A DNA stretch of 64,000 bases from Kappaphycus alvarezii (GCA_002205965.3 NADL03000750.1:1364001-1428000); one strand, 5' to 3'; numbered from the stretch's first letter, positions 1 to 11,115 are shown. Notes: generated from the sequence alone by a model not told the origin. Made by a program: numbers and translations.

Positions 1-207
1 CTGTTGGATTTTAATTTATCGTAAACAATTGATTTGGAAAAGGCTTTTTACATGTATTCCGAACGGTATGAGATTCCTCTCATTCAGCAGCTGAAGTTTC
101 TGGAGAGGCATTTTGCGACTAGCTGCATTCCGAAGAAGCTAGCAGATTTGAAACGTATTAATGCGGGCATGCTGTTGTTAAACTCTAGTGATATGCAGAG
201 TGAATGA
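1..207 (+). pseudogene. C-terminal end of an unrecognised ORF (copy 1)
   Basis: Reading from base 1, eight codons end in an in-frame TAA (22-24) and then 60 more codons run open to TGA at 205-207. This part contains 'TIDLEKAFYMYSERYEI' and 'KKLADLKRINAGMLL'. Copy 2 has the same frame, the same internal TAA and the same final stop, as the end of the reading frame at 36891-37586. I do not recognise the family. The segment after the TAA has no frameshift between the copies. It is more likely a decayed gene than a readthrough protein. Confidence 0.35.
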
Positions 208-280
208 GCAGAACTGCCAGTCAGTGACCGGTGATCTTTTTCGGTAGGAGTTCTCAGTTATCAGGGTAATCTCAGACGGG

Positions 281-410
281 GACCAAAGGGGGGAACTTTG
301 GGTTATTTTAATGCATGGAAGGTTTAGTCGGTTATATACACGCGGCTAATGCGTTATTCGCTGATGGGTAACACTGGGACTAAAGTGAACAGTACTGCAA
401 TGTACTATAC
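281..410. repeat. Short dispersed repeat, copies also at 37664-37790 and 16116-16440
   Basis: The string 'gggttattttaatgcatgg', with flanking G-run and 'aagtttagtcgg'-like sequence, recurs at 16130-16170. A second shared block, 'gctaatgcgttat' here and 'gctcatgcgttat' at 16.37 kb, is followed in both places by 'ctgggact' and a 'acagtact' motif. The 16.1 kb copy is about 320 bp and this one about 130 bp, so this may be an internal-deletion derivative of the same element. No coding function is visible. Confidence 0.5.
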
Positions 411-1185
411 TTTTTCATAATTTATTTGATGGGAGCTTATGAACAATAAATGCCATTGTCATAGTCCATGGAAACTCTTATAATTGCAGATGGAAAGCAC
501 CCTTTTGGAATTAGGAAGCTTCCAAGTTGGACCTACTATTCGCTGCTATTTAAACTTGGTATAACTCGCGATTAACTAAGGCGAAACTTTGGTATCAACT
601 GCGCGATATCCTTCTTAAAGCAAAGCGGGCACTCTCCTTGGAAGCCGCAAAGAACAGAAGTTTCCACCTTACTTCAGCAGAATCCAAGCTTTGGTATCCC
701 ATTGACCCTCCACAGAATGTTACAATTTTTATCCACCAGAGATTAGACAATACTACTGCAAAGTAACGGCCGTCCTAGAGGCTCCGACCGGAACATAAAA
801 TTAATCGAAAAGTACTCACAAACCATTTTGTACTCTAGGTCTTTCATATTAGATATTTGCGCCGTTTTTATTCCCCGCCTTTAGCGAGAAAGGGAGCCAA
901 GGCTTTTGATGGGGAAATTATTTAATTTAATTTACCCTTTCTAACGAGTGTAGTTCTAGACCGTTGTATCTTCAGAGAGCTGAAACTCTCAGTGAAAAGC
1001 GTGAAAGAGAAGAATCCATCCCTCGGGGTCGGATTGACGTCAGCTACCTCTATCAGTCCGCTTCTTTCCTTGCCTCCAGCTCTGTAGTTTCAAAATTATG
1101 CGGATCCGCTTTTCTCCCTCTTCCCGTTCCGAATTAATTCGCATTGATGAAGACCTGTTCTAAAAATTAAAGTTTGTTCCTTTAT
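411..1185. other. No gene seen; decayed non-coding part of the duplication
   Basis: Both strands are full of stops and nothing is recognisable. The stretch lies between the short repeat and the 3' end of the DDE_Tnp_4 relic and is conserved in copy 2 (37790-38555) with scattered 1-2 bp indels. Confidence 0.5.
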
Positions 1186-2340
1186 TTAATCAGACTCAAA
1201 CTCTCTACCGATAAACTCTACATTACGAAACTTTAATTCAATACGCCTGCGCCGCTTGTTTCGATAGCGCTCTTGAACGTTGCGGCGTCTAGTGGCAATA
1301 TCTTCGCCAATGGAATAAATCCTCTTTTAAACCGCTTTTGCTGAGTGTTGTCTTCCGAGCGCAGAGGATGCATCTGAATGTGAATATTTGACAGCGCTGT
1401 ACAAAGACAAAAAATTCAATCATAGAGGTCTTATTTCCAGTGCCACTTACCAACTACCGCCCACAGTTAGCACAACCACCCGCAAATATTTTCCACGATA
1501 ATACGATCAGACGACATTCTTTTCTTTGCGGCCTCTTCTCCACTACATAATTTCCGTTACGCGGTTTCTTTTTCTGAATCAATGCACTGGTCAAATTTAT
1601 CGCCCCTGGTACCCTTTATCCACTAATTCACTCCAAAAGTTTGGGAACTCACGACAGAGGGGACTAATGTCAGCAATTTTTCTTTCGGAAATTTTATTCT
1701 TAAGAGCGCCTCTATCGAAGTCAATATTTCGCTGAAAGATTTCAAATCAGCCACCGACCTAGGGTATTGCGTTGAGCAATTCAGAGCCTGTCCATTCGGT
1801 AGCACGTAAACTTCGACTTTTAACCCATGAAGCTTGTGTTTCCCGCTAAAATAAACCTTCCCTTCGTGCATATTTCTGCTCGGCCTATTGGCTTGTTAAA
1901 AATTGACATCATTGGCGTACCTGGTAGGGTACTACTTAAACTTATTAAATCTTCAAGAATCTGATCAAAAGGAAAAAGGGTCCCATTACGTTCTACAGCT
2001 GCTTTGTAAAGAGGATCACAAGCAATTACATGAATTTTGTCATCATTTTCTCGAACGTTGGACCTTTCAAGCTGAAAATTTTCGCTATAATTTCCACTAG
2101 CCTCCTACTTTTAATGTCGTAAAAAGAATAAACAACATATCCTTTCTCCCGCAGTTTCCCTTTCTACCAGGCCCTAAGATATAGCGCTCACTGAAATTTC
2201 CTCCACACTTCCCCAAAAAGTGTCGAACTCTGAGCATTGAAGTTTTTCATGTTTTATACTACTTTCCCGTCGCTCGCTTAATAAAATATTTCGAAAACTG
2301 GGGAAGGGGTGAAGCATCATCGTCAGTGGAAAAGTCGCTG
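1186..2340 (-). pseudogene. DDE_Tnp_4 (PIF/Harbinger-type) transposase relic, copy 1
   Basis: The minus strand, read across several frames, gives a nearly complete DDE superfamily endonuclease. An N-terminal part reads 'KDMLFILFTTLKVGG' and 'LKGPTFEKMMTKFM' (2090-2180). The core follows: a decayed first catalytic Asp (D of 'NDVNF', ~1905), 'YFSGKHKLHGLKVEVYVLPN' (1800-1865), 'SVADLKSF', 'DKGYQG' (~1610, second Asp), and 'DRIIVEN' (~1495, catalytic Glu). The basic C-terminus 'RYRNKRRRRIELKFRN' stops at 1186-1188. Proteins of this family cut and paste class II elements. At least four frame changes make it inactive as written. I did not identify terminal inverted repeats. Confidence 0.85.
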
Positions 2341-3516
2341 TCGCTGCCATCAAATTCCTGTAGCTCCGCTTCTCGCTCTACCGCAGCGTCTGCCAGAATA
2401 TGCAGCCATTCGCTGCTTGCTGCTGGGCAGGGATAAATGCGGGCGGTTTCAGGAATTGTTGCTTACTTTGTGGAGGGAATTTTAGTTGAATGTTCGGGAA
2501 GGAAAGGGAGGGGCAATCTGATTATACTGTAAGAGGACTGAATAATGTTTCTGAGATTGAACGTATTTGGTATGCTTATATTTGAAATAATTTTGACAAG
2601 ATTGAGCTTTATATAAATCATAGGTCTTTTACAAAAATGGCGGGCTTCGTATTAATTTTTTCCTCAATTCTAGTTGATTTGATTGTAAGTTTCCCTTTTG
2701 GTCATTGTACGATATTATTGTAATTATCTACATAATTTTTCTTTTGTGTTTTTTAGATCATTGCGAGATGATCGACAGTATTTCACGGGCAATCCTCGTT
2801 GCCAGTAGTACATTCGCTCTTTCGTATTATCACTCGTATATGATAGATATGTCTAATGTTATAGTTCTACTGTAAGAGTGATTCCTTTCTTCAAGAATAT
2901 GGTATGTACAGTAAAATAATACGCAGAATACGCAGCTTTTTTAATGAGCAACCGCATAGAATTTTTACTCCAATAACATCATTAGTAAATAATATTGATT
3001 GATATATTGATGAGTATACAGTTTATACAATGATACTGAACACTTTCATACTGTACCACCATATTTACCGTCAGCCAATCCGCAAATGCTTCATGCTGCA
3101 CTGAGAACAACTGATTATGTTCTTTCGCTGGTCACAGAACATCAGTGGTATACCCTGCCCCTTCTTTACTTGCTCGTAGCCCTCTCAACTGCCGTCCTTA
3201 TCCAACCCTTTTTGATGGCTCAACTATACCATGGTAGCAATTTTGTCGCTTGCAACACCTCCTTCTTGGGGTATTTGGTTCTGAGTATCTCTTCTTCCGA
3301 CTATTTACCCTATCAGATACTTTCGCTTGGGTGCGATCTGTGATTACGCAAAGACACGCTGCGGAGATGGTTTCTTCCAACGCAGCATGCCTTACAGCTG
3401 GCCTCACACCAACCCTGTGAGGTCGCACCTCATAACTCTGCCTCGTTTTCAGACTCTCTTTTACTGCACACATATATGGTATCCTAGTCAGAAAAAAGCT
3501 GCGTTACCTCCCTTAT
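2341..3516. other. Flank between the transposase relic and the copia 3' LTR; no gene seen
   Basis: AT-rich, conserved in copy 2 (39700-40875). Overlapping small ORFs lie on both strands around 3086-3473 and are equally open in both copies, but neither resembles a known protein and the plus-strand continuation runs across the LTR border. A 10 bp unit ('acgcagaat') is duplicated near 2925 relative to copy 2. Confidence 0.4.
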
Positions 3517-3866
3517 TGTGGAGCCACAGGACTAACCAAGCAAATATCGAAGAACGGTACTTTGCGAACTTCACTCGAAAACCGAGCTACATTTGTTCCT
3601 TTCGTCCCATCTATTGTTTTCTGCTGCAATGCCTCGATGCTCACAAGGGCCGGCAAAGAAGGGCTTACCTATATACTATATACCAGAATACTTACACTCT
3701 GAAAACCCGTACAAAGCTAAAAAACAAAAAACCTATATGATGACGTGCGATGCACCACGAGATACACCCCAGAGTACACAAAGTAAAATATTATTGGACC
3801 AAGATTCCATATTCCATCCTTTCTAATTCCGAGAAAGGTCATCGAGTATTGTCCACTAAATCAAAC
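3517..3866 (-). repeat. Copia 3' LTR, copy 1
   Basis: On the plus strand it starts TGTGGAGCC and ends near 'aatcaaaca'. It aligns with the LTR at 40876-41220 and, more distantly, with the 5' LTR at 46996-47288. It sits directly downstream (minus strand) of the RNase H/C-terminal pol region, as a 3' LTR should. The right end is uncertain by a few bases because the two duplicated copies differ there. Confidence 0.7.
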
Positions 3867-3888
3867 AGCTCATCTACTCCCCGAACGA

Positions 3889-4455
3889 TTATTTTGTCCA
3901 AGGCACTATTCCCAGCTTTTTTTGTAAGCGCATGGAAATATTAGCATTACCACGTACTAGGACGATCTGAAAAATCTCCTGCTGATCATAGGCTTCTCTG
4001 GGGGCTTCTCTGGGGGCAGGTACATCTATCATTAACCTGCCTTCTTCATTCATAGCATAATTTCTGATCACATCAAACAATTACTTGGATTCAGTCAGCA
4101 TCTGAATCGGAATACCTTACAGGTAAAGGGATTGTATACGTTTTAGCATACATAAAGCACCGAAAACTTCTGTAAAGGAGTAGATATCCCCTAAGATAAT
4201 AGATCGCATACGTCTCGACTTGCGGCTCGCAAAATCCAGAACATGTAAGAGATTGTTTCCATCGCATAGTAATACGATATAGCCAAGTTTGGACGTTAAC
4301 TCCGGGTTATTACCGAACGAAGCATCGGTTTGAACACGGAGATGTAACGATTTATTATCCAATTTCCTATACCTGAGTGGCATTGATTGATCCTTCACTC
4401 TTCTAATGATTTTTTGTATTAACTTTATGTCATGTAAACAGAACTGAGCGTCTGC
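3889..4455 (-). pseudogene. Copia pol: RNase H and C-terminal end, copy 1
   Basis: Minus strand. 'IIRRVKDQSMPLRYRKLDN' leads into the RNase H core 'LRVQTDASFGNN' (first Asp), 'LGYIVLLCDG', 'HVLDFASRKSRR' and 'GDIYSFTEVF' (~4150). After a frame change it continues with 'LFDVIRNYAMNEEGRLMIDV' and 'QIVLVRGNANIS' to 3889. This is the usual end of a Ty1/copia-type polyprotein. A 12 bp tandem duplication repeats Arg-Glu-Ala-Pro ('gggggcttctct' twice, ~4000). Frameshifts and the upstream insertion make it non-functional. Confidence 0.85.
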
Positions 4456-4460
4456 CACTT

Positions 4461-4987
4461 TGTAGTACAGTAGCACCTCTGGAACGCAGTTCGGGGTGTA
4501 AGACGATGCACCTTGGTGGAGGCTGTAAGCCTGGGATAGTGGGATGGACCGCCATGGCCCTTGTGGGGACAGAAAGTGGACCGATAGGTAACTATTAGGC
4601 GTTTTTAGGATAAAGTAATTCTAATGGTGGAATGAGGAGGTGGCGGTGGGGCCACTTATCTTCTAGGAGTAGCGGTACAGTAGGTTTACGTAGTAGTAGT
4701 AGGGTAGCACACCTTATAAGAAGAGCGGTAGTGGTGGAAGTCGTAGAATCATAAAAGTAAGCACCACTTGGACCCCACCTACAAGGTCTAAAAGCCATCT
4801 AAACCTCTAAGGTATTCTTTTTATCCCCCTTAAAGTTAAGCCGCCCGCCCATTGAGCCTACTTATTTACTAGTTCCTCTCTCGCAACCTCCTTTAGGCGA
4901 GTATTTGTGCTTCCGCGGTGCTTCTCTGCGTTCTAGGAATCCTTTATTTGCAGTGGCTACCGACGCACACATTGGTCTTGTACCACA
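4461..4987. mobile_element. Solo-LTR-like insertion nested in copia pol, copy 1
   Basis: The block begins TGTAGTACAG and ends GTACCACA, and is flanked on both sides by CACTT (4456-4460 and 4988-4992), a perfect 5 bp target duplication. Removing it rejoins the pol reading, taking RT '...SQDAQV' straight to 'ADAQFCLHDIKLIQKII'. TGT...ACA ends plus a 5 bp duplication are what a solo LTR leaves; a MITE with TIR TGTRGTACA is the alternative. It contains a low-complexity GGT/TAG-rich stretch (4620-4745) that produces a spurious 67-codon ORF. It is unrelated to the host element's own LTR. Confidence 0.75.
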
Positions 4988-4992
4988 CACTT

Positions 4993-5871
4993 GAGCATCT
5001 TGACTCACTTGAAAGCACATATCTAGTCTTGTGTGCGTAACCCATGATAATGCAGCATGGAGACTACGAAATTCATTGAATGTTGCGTTCTCTATGACCA
5101 ATGAGAGACGATTGATATAAGGAATTTGATCATCTTCAATGCAATCTCCACCAGGAGAGGATCTCATCAAACGAAAAATGCATTTTATCCCATTCACGCG
5201 GTTTCGTCTCAAATTCCACTCCCAGTTTTGTCATGAGGTTTATGAAATCAAAATACCCAGCAGCTAAAGTTGAATTTACATAAATTACAAATATTCCTGA
5301 TGCCGATTTGTTCTTTTCAAGTCTATGGATGTAAACCGATAATCACCATCCAAAGATTTCATTCCAGACCTTGCTTAATGTATCGATGAATTTTTTCAAG
5401 CCAGTAGTCGCAACTATCACAACATACATAAGAGGGCGCCTGGAGCAATTGACGGGAAAGTGTGAAAATTGCATTATCTGGCTTTGGGCGAAGGTACACT
5501 TTTCTGCTGGCATTTCGGCGCTCTGCAAACAGGCCTGACTAATGTCAGTACCTAGCAGACTGAGACAAATTATAACCGCAAAAATATTATCAGTCGTGTA
5601 AACGCTGCTGCATACTCGGTAGATTGTGCTCAAAAGAATCCTTTTCGCGGTCTTTATGACCTTGAGCGATATATTTTGACATTTATTTCTCCTTGAAATT
5701 GCCGACATTCTTAAGGACGACCAGAAACCGACTTTCTAAACCGTTAGAGTCTATTGACAAAAGCTTCTCATTAACCACTCTAAACGCCACTCTACTCATA
5801 AGGCCGTTAATTTCTTTATATTTCGCTTCAATAAAGGCGATATTTTCTGTTCTAAAGTCCTCCTTGTCCAT
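4993..5871 (-). pseudogene. Copia pol: reverse transcriptase, copy 1
   Basis: Minus strand. The N-terminal RT region 'EINGLMSRVAFRVVNEK' and 'GLESRFLVVLKN' (5683-5830) is followed across frames by 'ICLSLLGTDISQACLQS' (5520-5580; D of the 'DISQA' block) and 'DTLSKVWNEIFGW' (~5345). Then come 'QIPYINRLSLVIENATF' and 'FRSLHAALSWVTHTRLDMC' (5000-5130). This is the RVT_2-type RT of copia elements. The catalytic Tyr-X-Asp-Asp region (5215-5340) lies in frames full of stops and cannot be confirmed. Dead copy. Confidence 0.8.
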
Positions 5872-6249
5872 TACAATGGTAATAAATTCGCCTACCTAGA
5901 TAGGATCATCTGCCAGTTGTTTTCAGCGGTACGAATACACATTCAATCAATCCTATCTTCAGTTGGTTTTAGGATGTCGTCTGATTCTGCGATTTTTAAT
6001 TCATGTTCCGCATCATCATTTTCTGCTAATATATCCCCGTTCTTATTTGGTCTGTCAAACTTTCTCTAGTACAAGGGATGAACTTCTTCAAGGCAAACTG
6101 TAAAACATGTCTGCTAATATCGACATATACCATTTTTCCCTACACGTGCAGGACTTTTCATGGGCCAATCTGTTAATGCGAATGCTCCCGATGGATAAGT
6201 ACTTCGTTGCCAATTCAAATTTCGGCAATCGAAGACGTTAGAGTGTTAC

Positions 6250-6886
6250 TACTGATCGCTTACTTACTTTTCCCACAGCTTGAATTTTGGCTTATCCATG
6301 CCTACCTTCATCGAGAGCGATCATAAGTTCCGTTTGTGCTGGATATCAACATTTTCACCTGAATCCTGGGCATTACCCTAAAGACAAGAAGTTTTGGAAC
6401 AAGTCCATTGGGCCTTGCTGTATCATTTCCCACGCCCTGAGTCGTCATGTTTCGTCATATTTCGGCGCTCAGCTTTGAATTTCCTATAAATGGACCTTAA
6501 AATGAGTGATACCTTTCGCTGACTCCAATAGCGTTATGGATTTCGACCCCGGATAATTTTAGCTTGATAACAGCAAGCCTGCACAGATTTTTGAACTATA
6601 AAGCCGTAATTGTGGTCTAGCATCTGCATGGATCTCAATAGATGCCCAGTGTAACAAAGAGCCCAAATATGCCTGTATGCATCCCATAATACTGTCGTTT
6701 TCTGCCTGTTGAGATGCGCTGCTGCGGTAAACATTGTATCTTTGTTGAAAGATATGGACTATGAATCTGTATCGGTGGTAAACAAGTCGAAGCAGAGTAC
6801 ACGATTGAATAGACGTCTCTATCCGGCATAATCACGCGAAATAGATTTTTCTATGGCTTAATAGTTGGCAGATATCGCAACTCTTC
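6250..6886 (-). pseudogene. Copia pol: integrase core, truncated at the duplication border, copy 1
   Basis: Minus strand. 'FTAAAHLNRQKTTVLWDAY', 'RHIWALCYTGH' and 'NYGFIVQKSVQACC' (6540-6730) are followed by 'NAIGVSERYHS' (~6510) and, after shifts, 'NMTKHD' and 'KAQWTCSKTSC' towards 6360. This matches the rve-type integrase core of copia elements, including the Glu of the 'GVSERYH' helix. The N-terminal part is cut off at 6886, where copy 1 ends and Tc1-like sequence starts; copy 2 continues uninterrupted. Confidence 0.75.
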
Positions 6887-6904
6887 GTGCCCACTCGTAC
6901 CGTA

Positions 6905-7868
6905 CTCCGTAATCCGCCCGTTGCACTACAATTATGAGGATGAAATGTGCTGAGGAGAGCATTCATGCAATCTCCTCGAAGATTAGTCGCTCCAAGAAAA
7001 ACAGTCTGGACATTTATCCAAGATCCCGTGGAGTACGGCAAGGAGAACCGTAGTGGTTGCCCACCAAAAATATATCCCACTGACAGAATTAATCTACTGA
7101 GAAAGGCGCCAAGGTAGAAAGCTCTGCACCGATCCCTATTTGCTAATAGGCAAGAAACGGCTACAGAAGATATTACCTGCAAGCAGCAGTATTGTGTACG
7201 AGAAGTTCAAACAGGATCCATGCCTTGCAGCAGCCCACAAAAAAGCAAGAATAGATTGCAATACGGAGATAGCGGGTTAAGGAACTGATGAATGGAGAAT
7301 TTTTCTCAGATGAAGAAATTTAAATTTATGTGTTCCAGACGGTTTCGAGTAATACTGACATGATATTCAAGGGAGGAGAAGCTATTGGTTAGGCGTCAAA
7401 ATGGAGGCGTTTCAGTTATGATTTGGGCTTGTTTAACTTACTTTGGTAGGTGTTTATTTGTATATTTAACTGGAAGGAAAATGAAGGAAAGTCACTGTAA
7501 TACTTTGGAGAGTTATTTACTAGATTTCTGGGCCATTATGCATGTATTTTATGAGTTGTTCCACAATATAATACCCCATTACATGTGTATCAACATACAA
7601 AAGCATGATTTTCTAGGAACGAAATGGCTATAAATCATTGACCTGCACGCTCTTCAGATTTTAACCCCCTTTGAGAATCGACTGCGTATCGATTCAGTAT
7701 ACTTGCGCTTACTGTTCACAGTATTGGGAGACAGTTTGACTCGAATTTTTTTTAAAAGTGGTATTGCCGAATAATGGGCCAAGGACAGTGTGCTTCAGAA
7801 GTTAATTCAATAGATACAGAAAAGATACATTGAAGTTTCCAAGGACAATGGAGTCAAAGTAAACTACT
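6905..7868 (+). pseudogene. Tc1-like transposase relic 1
   Basis: Plus strand across frames. A helix-turn-helix region 'SRSKK', 'DPVEYGKENRSG' (6990-7050) is followed by 'DPCLAAAHKKARIDCNT' (~7215-7265) and 'TDEWRIFL' (~7285). 'LCVPDGFEYYWHDIQ'-like sequence is broken by stops (~7330-7370). Then come 'RQNGGVSVMIWACLTYFG' (7391-7445), a decayed PDxNPxE block (~7660) and a C-terminus near 7868. The order and spacing fit Tc1/mariner transposases (HTH_Tc3 plus DDE_3). The catalytic Asp of the 'DNAP' motif is lost. It adjoins the truncated copia of copy 1. Confidence 0.75.
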
Positions 7869-8995
7869 AGGCTTGATTTTATTTTAGTTACTTTTTAGTT
7901 ACTTCTATTTATGATTTTATATTATTTGCAACTACGTCAGTACTTTTTTTCTATTGAAGAAAGTAGAATAGATGTCATTGTTTGCATGGCTCTGGCCACG
8001 AATTGTGTACATCACACTGCGATGAAGTGCGATTAGCACAAACAACGGAAAAATCTGTAGAAGCTGCCATGTATATGTATTCCAATGTTTTAGTACTATT
8101 TAGCTCGTTTTGATATTCTTGAGTTGTCTAAGTAAAAATAAGTCAGTATATTTGTTCCAAAACCCAGAGGCAAAGAAAACTCCCAACTAAACACCCCAAC
8201 CCCAAACTGGCTCTCTACTCTACACTCTGAACCTTTACAGTAGTGGTGCCACTTGTCCCTCTGTGATTCCGCAGTGCATATAGAAGTTCAGGGGGCAGTG
8301 AAAATTATATTTGAGCGTTTCAGTCGTCTCTTTGGATTTTGGAGATTATCTCAAAGTCCGAAGGGGCAAAAACCTCGGTGACTTCCTAAGTACTTCATCT
8401 AGCCGACGGAATAAAATGGTTGGAGGCCTGCGGAAACCAGTGAGAACGCAAAAAACCACTGAAACGACCATGATTTGAGGCGTTGGCAAGAGGCGGCAAA
8501 TTTGGTTGGTCGCGGCAGAAAACGGATGGAGCGTTAAATAGATTAAGAGAAAAAGAAAAAAATTAAGAGAAAAAGAAAACACTTCCAATTATTGCGGAAA
8601 GCGGTACTATCACCAGTCCTGTACTACAAGATATGCACTGTCGCTTAAAACTATATGACAGTGAACCGATTTGAACGAACGCAAATCCGCTTATTTAAAA
8701 ATTTAAAAAAAATGCATAAACGGAATCAGCGGTTGCATACATATAAAAAAGTGATAATTTTATATACTTAGGTGGAAAGGATATGGTAAATAATAAACGC
8801 AAAAAGGATCTTGAAGGACATTATACGAAATTCCTACATTCAAATGTACAGAATCAATAATACTACGGTATAAGCATATCTAATAGTGCTTTTTACACTC
8901 TAGTCAAACGATAAACTCAAAATCTCGTCCCCTCATACAAGCAATCAAATTTTTCAGAAGGCATAGTGTTACTTATCTGCAACAACCCAAAATTC
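7869..8995. repeat. Intergenic stretch with a 20 bp tandem repeat
   Basis: There is no gene I can support here. The unit 'attaagagaaaaagaaaa' (20 bp with flanks) occurs twice head to tail at 8541-8580. The 80-codon minus-strand ORF over 8346-8588 is mostly this purine/pyrimidine-biased DNA and resembles nothing known. Confidence 0.4.
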
Positions 8996-8997
8996 AA

Positions 8998-9740
8998 CTC
9001 TTGAGGTCGGGAATATTAGAACACTGACGCTTATTGGCATTAAAATTACTCGCTAAGGCGCTCCAAGGAGTTTCAATTTGGTTGAGATCAGACGAGTAAA
9101 ACATCCTGCAAAACTTGCAAACCCCTTACAGAATCACTAGAAAAGGCCCCCATTCCATTATACCAGCACCACCTTACTGCAAATGATAGAAAAGCTCAGT
9201 ATCTCGGAATAAATCATGTCAATAACTGTATTTTCCGTCTGGCTCATCTAAAATGTGCGTAGTTACATCACAAATTACCACGCGGGACCATTGCGTCAAG
9301 TCCTATGTGAGGTGTTGATTTTGTGTAATCCATTCAAGCATCATTGTGAGCTTCAGTGAGAGGCAGGGAGCGCCAAAACTTTTTGAAACGCAGTTAAGCG
9401 TCGCTGTTAAGATAGTTTTGGGTCCTAGATACCGAGTGTTCTACGGTGAGCTCATCAAGATTCTCCCTATCATCTTTGTCCCGCTCCCCGCCAACAGAAC
9501 CAGGCTTCTTTCTGATTTCTCGCAAAATTTTCGAGGTTTACCAGATCTACTGGCCTCTTCATAAATACTCGGTACATGTAGGAACTTTTTGACTGTATAT
9601 GTATCTCTGCTCCTGCTCACCTTATTCGCAATTGGTAAAATATTGAGGCCTTTTTGTGGGCGGGATTCTTTTTGCGCCCCAGTTCGGAGAGATGTATACC
9701 TCCTGTCGTTTTCTGTGCTAATCGATTTCATTTCCTGTAT
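8998..9740 (-). pseudogene. Tc1-like transposase relic 2
   Basis: Minus strand. The N-terminal helix-turn-helix 'SRSRDTYTVKKFLHVPSIY' and linker 'EEASRSGKPRKFCEKSERS' (9500-9610) are followed by 'AHNDA', 'EWITQNQHLT', 'QWSRVVICD' (~9280; first Asp region), 'LDEPDGKYSY', 'GGAGIMEWGPF' (~9150) and 'SSDLNQIETPWSAL' (~9060-9100; the PDLNPIE block). This is the full domain order of a Tc1/mariner DDE transposase. It is on the opposite strand from relic 1 and differs in sequence, so it is another family member and not a copy. Two to three frame changes and stops disable it. Confidence 0.75.
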
Positions 9741-9933
9741 GGGAGAGAAGTACAGCTTGATTTGCGGTCACATGTTCTGTATTTTGACCTTGGTCGAAGA
9801 TAGTGTCATTTTTTCGTATAATTTCGAGTAGGGTTGATTTGCATCGGTGGCCTTCGATTGGTCTGTTTGATTTGAGTTTAAAGAAAAAAATTCCCACGGG
9901 TTCCACATCTTTAAATATTAAACCACCACACAT

Positions 9934-10762
9934 TCCCCCTATGTACCATTGATTTCAAATATTAGATTTGTCTTTAAATTTAATAGGAACATCTGGTTAG
10001 AGATATATAATATTGTAGGGTATACTATACTTCAAGCGGCACAGTACATTTTTGTGCAGTAAATTAGTCTATACTACTGCCAAAAAAAAGACAATCGGTG
10101 TCGGGATAACAGAGCCCGTTTTTTGTTGAGTTGATCGGTTGGATAGAATTTTGAACCCGATATCTGGTTCAATCCGCTACTCGGCTGAACTCCGGTATTT
10201 ATTTGCCTCTGAGTAGACTAGCAGAGGCAAAACTACATTGACTAAAGATAGCAAGACGAGGTCTGTTGGAGACCAAAGGCCCGTGAAACAGTGTACATTC
10301 TAACGTTTTGCTACCCAGCCAAGTACGGGAACAAAAGATCCCACGATAGGAAGCAGACTTCGCTCCAATAGTATGGAACGAATAGAGAAAGCACTACCTA
10401 TAAGGGGAGTCTAAAAGTAACTGCATCATTACACTATTTGACTGTATATAGTGTGGGTGGCTATGTCATCCACATACTGTACAGTATTTGACAACTTAAA
10501 CTACTGCACTGTACCTGACTTGAGTCGAGTCGACTGGCTCACCTAGGTTATGACTAACAATCGGAATACAGGAAAAGTCGCCTTTCATCTGGCGAAGACC
10601 TTTTTCGTTGTAGAGACTGTTGCATGGTTGGCAGGAATCATGCCCTGTAACAAAATTGAGATTTCAAATCCTTTTTCTGGGCTGATCCCATTGGTCTAAG
10701 GGATTAGCCTCAAAAACAACACAGTAGGTCTGCATCGTGACCACAGTGTAGGCCTACAATAG
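9934..10762. other. No gene seen; contains a 14 bp palindrome
   Basis: Stops occur in all frames. The perfect palindrome 'atactgtacagtat' sits at 10474-10487. 'tgttggagacc' at 10262 resembles the start of a copia LTR, but I could not find a matching end or target duplication. Confidence 0.4.
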
Positions 10763-10924
10763 GTGCATAAATATGCACCACAGACCGACCGACTACTGCA
10801 CCACCGACCACCACCGACAACTACACAACCGACCATTACTGCTGCTGCCGTATCTCTCTGTCACTGTCGCTGCTGCTGGTATTGCTTTTTGCTCGTTTTT
10901 TTGGTGTTTCTGGATTTATTCGTG

Positions 10925-11115
10925 AGTAGGCCTAAGCCACACGATAGTCTATTGTGGGATACAATGGTTGTCGTGTGCCGTGCCTGTAACTGCTTTCGCA
11001 GGCTCAGGGGAGTACCTTGGGTTGGCCTCTGCCACACTCTAGTCTACTGTACAACACAGATGCTAGTGTTTGCCGTGCCTGTTACTCCAATCGGGGGCTC
11101 AAGTGGTGAACTTGG
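10925..11115. repeat. Two degenerate ~95 bp tandem units
   Basis: 10925-11020 and 11021-11115 share the ordered blocks 'taggcct'/'ttggcct', 'gccaca', 'tagtctactgt'-like, 'gtgccgtgcctgt' / 'ttgccgtgcctgt', 'gctcaggggag' / 'gggctcaagtgg' and 'cttgg'. They lie inside a Cys/Pro-rich open frame (10763-11122) that I take to be an accident of the repeat and the ACC-rich stretch before it. Confidence 0.55.

Larger units (their letters stand above)
1..6886. repeat. Segmental duplication, copy 1 (direct repeat)
   Basis: The block matches 37382-44241 in the same orientation almost base for base, including non-coding parts, the DDE_Tnp_4 relic, the copia 3' LTR and most of copia pol. The match is already present at base 1, so it probably extends left of the window. 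It ends near 6886: both copies read through 'gcagatatcgcaactct' and then diverge. By eye most differences are 1-3 bp indels, many in homopolymers, with few substitutions; copy 2 is about 26 bp shorter overall. Both copies share the DNA outside the copia LTR, so this is a genomic duplication and not two independent retrotransposon insertions. Confidence 0.95.

Noticed and set aside
3327..3740. 137-codon ORF (170 codons in copy 2 at 40686-41198)
   Set aside because: It runs across the border into the copia LTR and its reading differs only by indels between copies; no family resemblance.
4595..4798. 67-codon minus-strand ORF rich in Thr/Leu
   Set aside because: It lies wholly in the GGT/TAG low-complexity part of the nested solo-LTR-like insertion.
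10262..10640. Possible copia LTR starting TGTTGGAGACC
   Set aside because: No matching end, polypurine tract, partner LTR or target duplication could be found.
10600..10700. Possible tRNA (B-box-like 'atttcaaatcc')
   Set aside because: No A box, no cloverleaf pairing; chance match.
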